A stretch of 64,000 bases of DNA from Orrella sp037026685. Lineage in GTDB: Bacteria > Pseudomonadota > Gammaproteobacteria > Burkholderiales > Burkholderiaceae_B. Below the pieces are notes generated by a model. The model searched no databases. It was not told the origin of the DNA and saw only the letters and a list, made by a program, of their open reading frames with translations. Every line of letters starts with the position of its first letter. Position 1 is the first letter of the stretch. The stretch spans positions 24,363 through 88,362 of the forward strand of contig NZ_JBANET010000020.1 in assembly GCF_037026685.1 (NCBI RefSeq), given 5' to 3'. Shown piece by piece: positions 61,064 through 64,000 of the stretch. Position numbers and translations under genes: made by a program.

Positions 61064-62053
61064 ATGGCTTATCCATCGAGCATCCTGGCATCCCTGCTCT
61101 CGGCGCTGGCCCTGGCCAGCGCGGCCCTGCCGGCCGCCGCGCAGGAGAAGTTCGTCTTGCGGTTCAATCACGTGCTGGGCCCCAGCGAGCCCTTCCACAA
61201 GGGCTTTACCGAATGGGCCAAGCGCGTCGAGGAGCGCACCAACGGCGGCTTGAAGATCGACGTGTTCCATAGCGCGCAGCTGGGCGTGGAGGAGGACATC
61301 ATCGAGCAGATCAGGCAGGGCGCCAATATCGGCCAGAACACCGATGCGGCCCGGCTGGGCAATTACCTGCAGCCCCTGGCGGTCATGAACGGGCCGTACC
61401 TGGTCTCGTCGCTGGACGAGGTCTGGCGCCTGTCCGAATCCAAAACGGTGCAGGGCTGGCTGGACGAGCTGGCCGCCAAGCAGGGCATCAAGGTGCTGTG
61501 CTTCGACTGGGTCCAGGGGTTCCGGCATTTCTTCACCAACAAGCCCGTGCGCAAGCCCGAGGATCTGCGCGGGCTGCGCATCCGCACCCCGCCCGCGCCG
61601 ATCTGGCAGGAATCCATCCGCGCGCTGGGCGCCGCGCCCACCTCGATGGCCTTCGGCGACATGTATCCCGGGCTGCAGCAGCGCGCCATCGACGGGGTGG
61701 AGCTGGTCTACGCCAACATCCCGGGCGGGCGCTTCTACGAAGTGCTCAAGTACGCCAACGAGACGGCGCACATCATGCTGATCAATTTCGAGGTGGTCAG
61801 CGCCAAGTGGTTCGACAAGCTGCCGGCCGAGTACCAAGCCGCGCTGACCGAGGAATGCCGCACGGTGGGCCGCCAGACCTCGCAGGCGCTGGCCGAGATG
61901 AACGACAAGATCAAGGACGACGTGCGCGGCCGCGGCATGCAGATCGTCGAGGACGTGGACCTGCAGGCGTTTCGCCAGGCCGGCGCGCAGGCCTACGAGA
62001 AGCTGGGCCTGACACAGGCCAAGCAGCAGGTGGACGCCGACCTGGGACGCTAG
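61064..62053 (+). CDS. TRAP transporter substrate-binding protein (DctP), system 2
   Basis: 329 aa. Signal peptide about residues 1-26 (ending AAAQE), then the DctP fold FNHVLGPSEPFHKGFTEWAKRVEE and the Arg-ligand region LRGLRIRTPPAPIWQESIRALGA. The ligand is probably a sugar acid or hydroxy acid because of the two dehydrogenases upstream. Ribosome site AGAGGAAAAG precedes the ATG. Confidence 0.93.
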   Translation: MAYPSSILASLLSALALASAALPAAAQEKFVLRFNHVLGPSEPFHKGFTEWAKRVEERTNGGLKIDVFHSAQLGVEEDIIEQIRQGANIGQNTDAARLGNYLQPLAVMNGPYLVSSLDEVWRLSESKTVQGWLDELAAKQGIKVLCFDWVQGFRHFFTNKPVRKPEDLRGLRIRTPPAPIWQESIRALGAAPTSMAFGDMYPGLQQRAIDGVELVYANIPGGRFYEVLKYANETAHIMLINFEVVSAKWFDKLPAEYQAALTEECRTVGRQTSQALAEMNDKIKDDVRGRGMQIVEDVDLQAFRQAGAQAYEKLGLTQAKQQVDADLGR

Positions 62054-62124
62054 GAGCCAGCCCGGCGCCGGCCGCGCGTGCCCGGGGCCGGGCCGGGCCG
62101 CCAATCATTGCAGGAGTGCCCAAG

Positions 62125-62625
62125 ATGCGCAGCGTATACGAGTGGATAGGGCGGATCGAGGCCGCCGTGGCCGGCATCCTGCTGGTGGCGATGGTGGCCC
62201 TGGTCCTGCTGGGCGGGTTGGCCCGGCTGGCGGCGCACCCCTTGAACTGGACCATGGACTTCGCCACCTGCTTTTTTGCCTGGGCCTGCTTCCTGTGCGC
62301 GGACATCGCCTGGCGCCGCGATGCGCTGATGTCCATCGGTCTGCTGACCGAGCGCCTGTCCGGGCGCGCGCGGCAAGCGCTAGGCTACTGCAATCACCTC
62401 ATACTCTGCGCTTTCCTGGCCTATCTGGTGATCGCCGGCACCAGCCTGGCCTGGACCAGCCGCAACCGCAGCTTCCAGGGCATACCCGAGATCAGCTATT
62501 CGTGGGTGACGGCCAGCCTGCCGGTCGGCGGGGCCCTGTTGCTGCTGACCACCGTGGTGAAGATGCTGGACATGCGCCGCGCTGGTGCACCGGCCGGCCC
62601 CGCCGCGCCGGCCCGGCAAGCCTGA
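62125..62625 (+). CDS. TRAP transporter small permease (DctQ), system 2
   Basis: 166 aa, four transmembrane helices (about residues 15-35, 48-68, 88-108 and 128-148), DctQ family. ATG at 62125; GGAG lies 9 nt upstream. DctM starts 10 nt after the stop. Confidence 0.88.
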   Translation: MRSVYEWIGRIEAAVAGILLVAMVALVLLGGLARLAAHPLNWTMDFATCFFAWACFLCADIAWRRDALMSIGLLTERLSGRARQALGYCNHLILCAFLAYLVIAGTSLAWTSRNRSFQGIPEISYSWVTASLPVGGALLLLTTVVKMLDMRRAGAPAGPAAPARQA

Positions 62626-62635
62626 GGAGCCGTCC

Positions 62636-63916
62636 ATGCTTATCGTCGTGCTGGCTTTCCTGGTCCTCATGCTCATCGGCATGCCGGTGGCGTTCGCCAT
62701 AGGCATCGCCGGCGTGCTGTATTTCGTGCAGCACCCCGAGCTGCCGGCCACCATCCCCATCCAGCAGACCATCTCGCAAACGCAGAACTTCGCGCTGCTG
62801 GCCATTCCGCTGTTCATCATGGCGGGCAACCTGCTCAATGCCTCGGGCATCACCGCGCGGCTGCTGGACCTGGCCACGGTGCTGGCCGGCCGTCTCAAGG
62901 GCGGGCTGGCGCAGGTCTCTCTGGTGCTGTCGTTGCTGATGGGCGGCGTATCGGGCTCGGCCATCGCCGATGCCGCGATGCAAAGCCGCATGCTCGGGCG
63001 CGAGATGATGGCGCGCGGCATGTCGCGCGGCTTCACCGCCGCGGTGCTCTCGTTCGGCTCGCTGCTCACGCCGATGATTCCCCCGGGCCTGGGGCTGATC
63101 ATCTATGGCACGATCGGGCAGGTTTCGATCGGCCGGCTGTTCGCCGCCGGGCTGCTGCCCGCGGTCCTGCTGTGGGCGGCGCTGGCCGCCGCGGTATGGC
63201 TCACCGCCAGGCGGCGCGGCTATCCGCCGGCCCGGCAGCACCGCGTGGGCCGCGCCGAGGTCTTGCATGCCTTGCGGGGCGGCATTTGGGCGCTGCTGTT
63301 TCCGGTCATCCTGCTGCTGGGCCTGCGCTTTGGCATCTTCACCCCTTCGGAGATCGGCGCCTTCGCCGTCCTGTATGCCGTGCTGATCGGCCTGCTGGCC
63401 TATCGCAAGCTGAACCGCGGCTCGTTTCTGGAGGCCATGCAAAGCACGCTGGCGGACGTGGGCTCGGTCATGTTCATCATCGCGCTGTCTGCGGTGTTCA
63501 CCTACGGCATGGTGCTGGACCGCGTGCCCGAGCTGGTTTCGGGCGCGCTGCTGGGCGTTAGCGAGAACCTGGGCGTCGTGATGGCCCTTGTCGTGGCGTT
63601 GACCGTGGCCGGCGGCTTTTTCATCGACGCCACCGTGCTCATCATCATGCTTACACCCATCTTCCTGCCACTGGTGCAAAGCCTGGGCGGCGATCCGGTG
63701 CACTTCGGCGTGGTCTTCGTCATCGCCGCCACGATAGGCAACTTCACGCCGCCCGTGGGCGCTGCCATGTTCGCGGTGTGCTCGGTGCTCAAGTGCCCCG
63801 TGGGAGAATACACCCGCGCATCGATGCCTTTGCTCGCGGCCGTGGTGCTGGCCACGCTGGCGCTGGTATTCGTCCCCGGCCTGGTGCTGTTCGCGCCCGA
63901 TGTGTTGTTCAACTGA
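62636..63916 (+). CDS. TRAP transporter large permease (DctM), system 2
   Basis: 426 aa, about twelve helices. Family segments FALLAIPLFIMAGNLLNASGI near residue 55, PMIPPGLGLIIYGTIGQVSIG near residue 145 and TPPVGAAMFAVCSVLKC near 375. The ATG at 62636 has GAGGAG upstream. It ends the operon; a strong hairpin follows. Confidence 0.94.
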   Translation: MLIVVLAFLVLMLIGMPVAFAIGIAGVLYFVQHPELPATIPIQQTISQTQNFALLAIPLFIMAGNLLNASGITARLLDLATVLAGRLKGGLAQVSLVLSLLMGGVSGSAIADAAMQSRMLGREMMARGMSRGFTAAVLSFGSLLTPMIPPGLGLIIYGTIGQVSIGRLFAAGLLPAVLLWAALAAAVWLTARRRGYPPARQHRVGRAEVLHALRGGIWALLFPVILLLGLRFGIFTPSEIGAFAVLYAVLIGLLAYRKLNRGSFLEAMQSTLADVGSVMFIIALSAVFTYGMVLDRVPELVSGALLGVSENLGVVMALVVALTVAGGFFIDATVLIIMLTPIFLPLVQSLGGDPVHFGVVFVIAATIGNFTPPVGAAMFAVCSVLKCPVGEYTRASMPLLAAVVLATLALVFVPGLVLFAPDVLFN

Positions 63917-63917
63917 G

Positions 63918-63948
63918 CGCGCCGGCCTTCGGACGGAAGGCCGGCGCG
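63918..63948. terminator. Strong 13-bp hairpin after dctM
   Basis: CGCGCCGGCCTTC (63918-63930) and GAAGGCCGGCGCG (63936-63948) are perfect complements around a 5-nt loop. It follows the dctM stop by 2 nt. It probably serves as a terminator for both dctM and the convergent gene that may end at 63959. Confidence 0.7.
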
Positions 63949-63958
63949 TCTCGACCCT

Positions 63959-64000
63959 CTACAGCATCCACTGCGGCAGCCAAGTGGCCATGCCCGGCAC
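63959..64000 (-). CDS. Possible C-terminal end of a gene continuing beyond the window
   Basis: Read on the minus strand, 63959-64000 is open with a TAG at 63959-63961 and encodes VPGMATWLPQWML. A short hydrophobic C-terminus of this kind occurs in TRAP large permeases, but thirteen residues cannot identify the gene. It would be convergent with dctM and share its hairpin. Confidence 0.35.
   Translation of the reverse strand: MPGMATWLPQWML

Noticed and set aside
1..64000. tRNA, rRNA, CRISPR arrays, insertion sequences and prophage genes
   Set aside because: No cloverleaf-like gene, spaced repeat array, transposase or phage structural gene was recognised by eye; a formal scan was not possible.

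Overview
The window looks like a chromosomal segment of a GC-rich betaproteobacterium of the Alcaligenaceae, most likely Bordetella or a close relative (for example Achromobacter). This rests on the very high GC content, the PTS-Ntr/HPr-kinase/lpt gene order, several Bug-type (Bordetella uptake gene) periplasmic binding proteins, and dense short operons for oxidising small organic acids. I saw no phage, insertion sequence, CRISPR array, rRNA or tRNA gene.

Layout. 1-5988 (minus strand): a housekeeping block reading kdsD, kdsC, lptC, lptA, lptB, hpf, ptsN, hprK, rapZ, which covers Kdo and LPS export, ribosome hibernation and the nitrogen PTS. rpoN, often found between lptB and hpf, is not there. 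6168-7382: purT. 7435-14792: a GbsR/MarR-type regulator and the full cytochrome bd oxidase set cydA-cydB-cydX-cydD-cydC, preceded by an FNR-type site and a perfect 20-bp palindrome. 14903-19662: apt, ilvA (convergent) and a TonB-dependent receptor with a Fur-like box. 19724-20233: a YqaA-type membrane protein.

20253-46150 is the most interesting part: a catabolic island that I read as a furan (2-furoate / 2,5-furandicarboxylate) degradation system. A LysR regulator faces an operon with a mandelate-racemase-family enzyme, two Bug proteins, an aldehyde dehydrogenase, a molybdenum hydroxylase (hmfA-B-C order) and an acyl-CoA ligase (hmfD). A second operon holds a UbiD-type decarboxylase (hmfF), its UbiX partner (hmfG), a 2-oxoglutaroyl-CoA hydrolase-like protein (hmfE), an FMN 2-hydroxyacid dehydrogenase and a ThDP enzyme. 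Between them lie AraC and TetR regulators and an operon for a di-iron membrane hydroxylase, a TRAP transporter, a short-chain dehydrogenase and a second aldehyde dehydrogenase. The two hmf operons begin with almost superimposable promoters: the same ATCA-N7-TGAT LysR box, the same 22-bp gap, and a -35/-10 pair with 17-bp spacing. They therefore look like one regulon under the LysR protein.

46261-50202: a giant FAD/iron-sulfur oxidoreductase. 50266-57132: a phosphonoalanine-use operon (ABC transporter, aminotransferase, phosphonopyruvate hydrolase carrying the diagnostic Thr118) with a divergent LysR gene. 57166-63916: an unusual GntR regulator with two winged-helix domains, two SDR dehydrogenases, an Ldh2-type dehydrogenase and a second TRAP transporter. 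A strong hairpin follows, and what may be the tail of another gene on the minus strand reaches the window edge.
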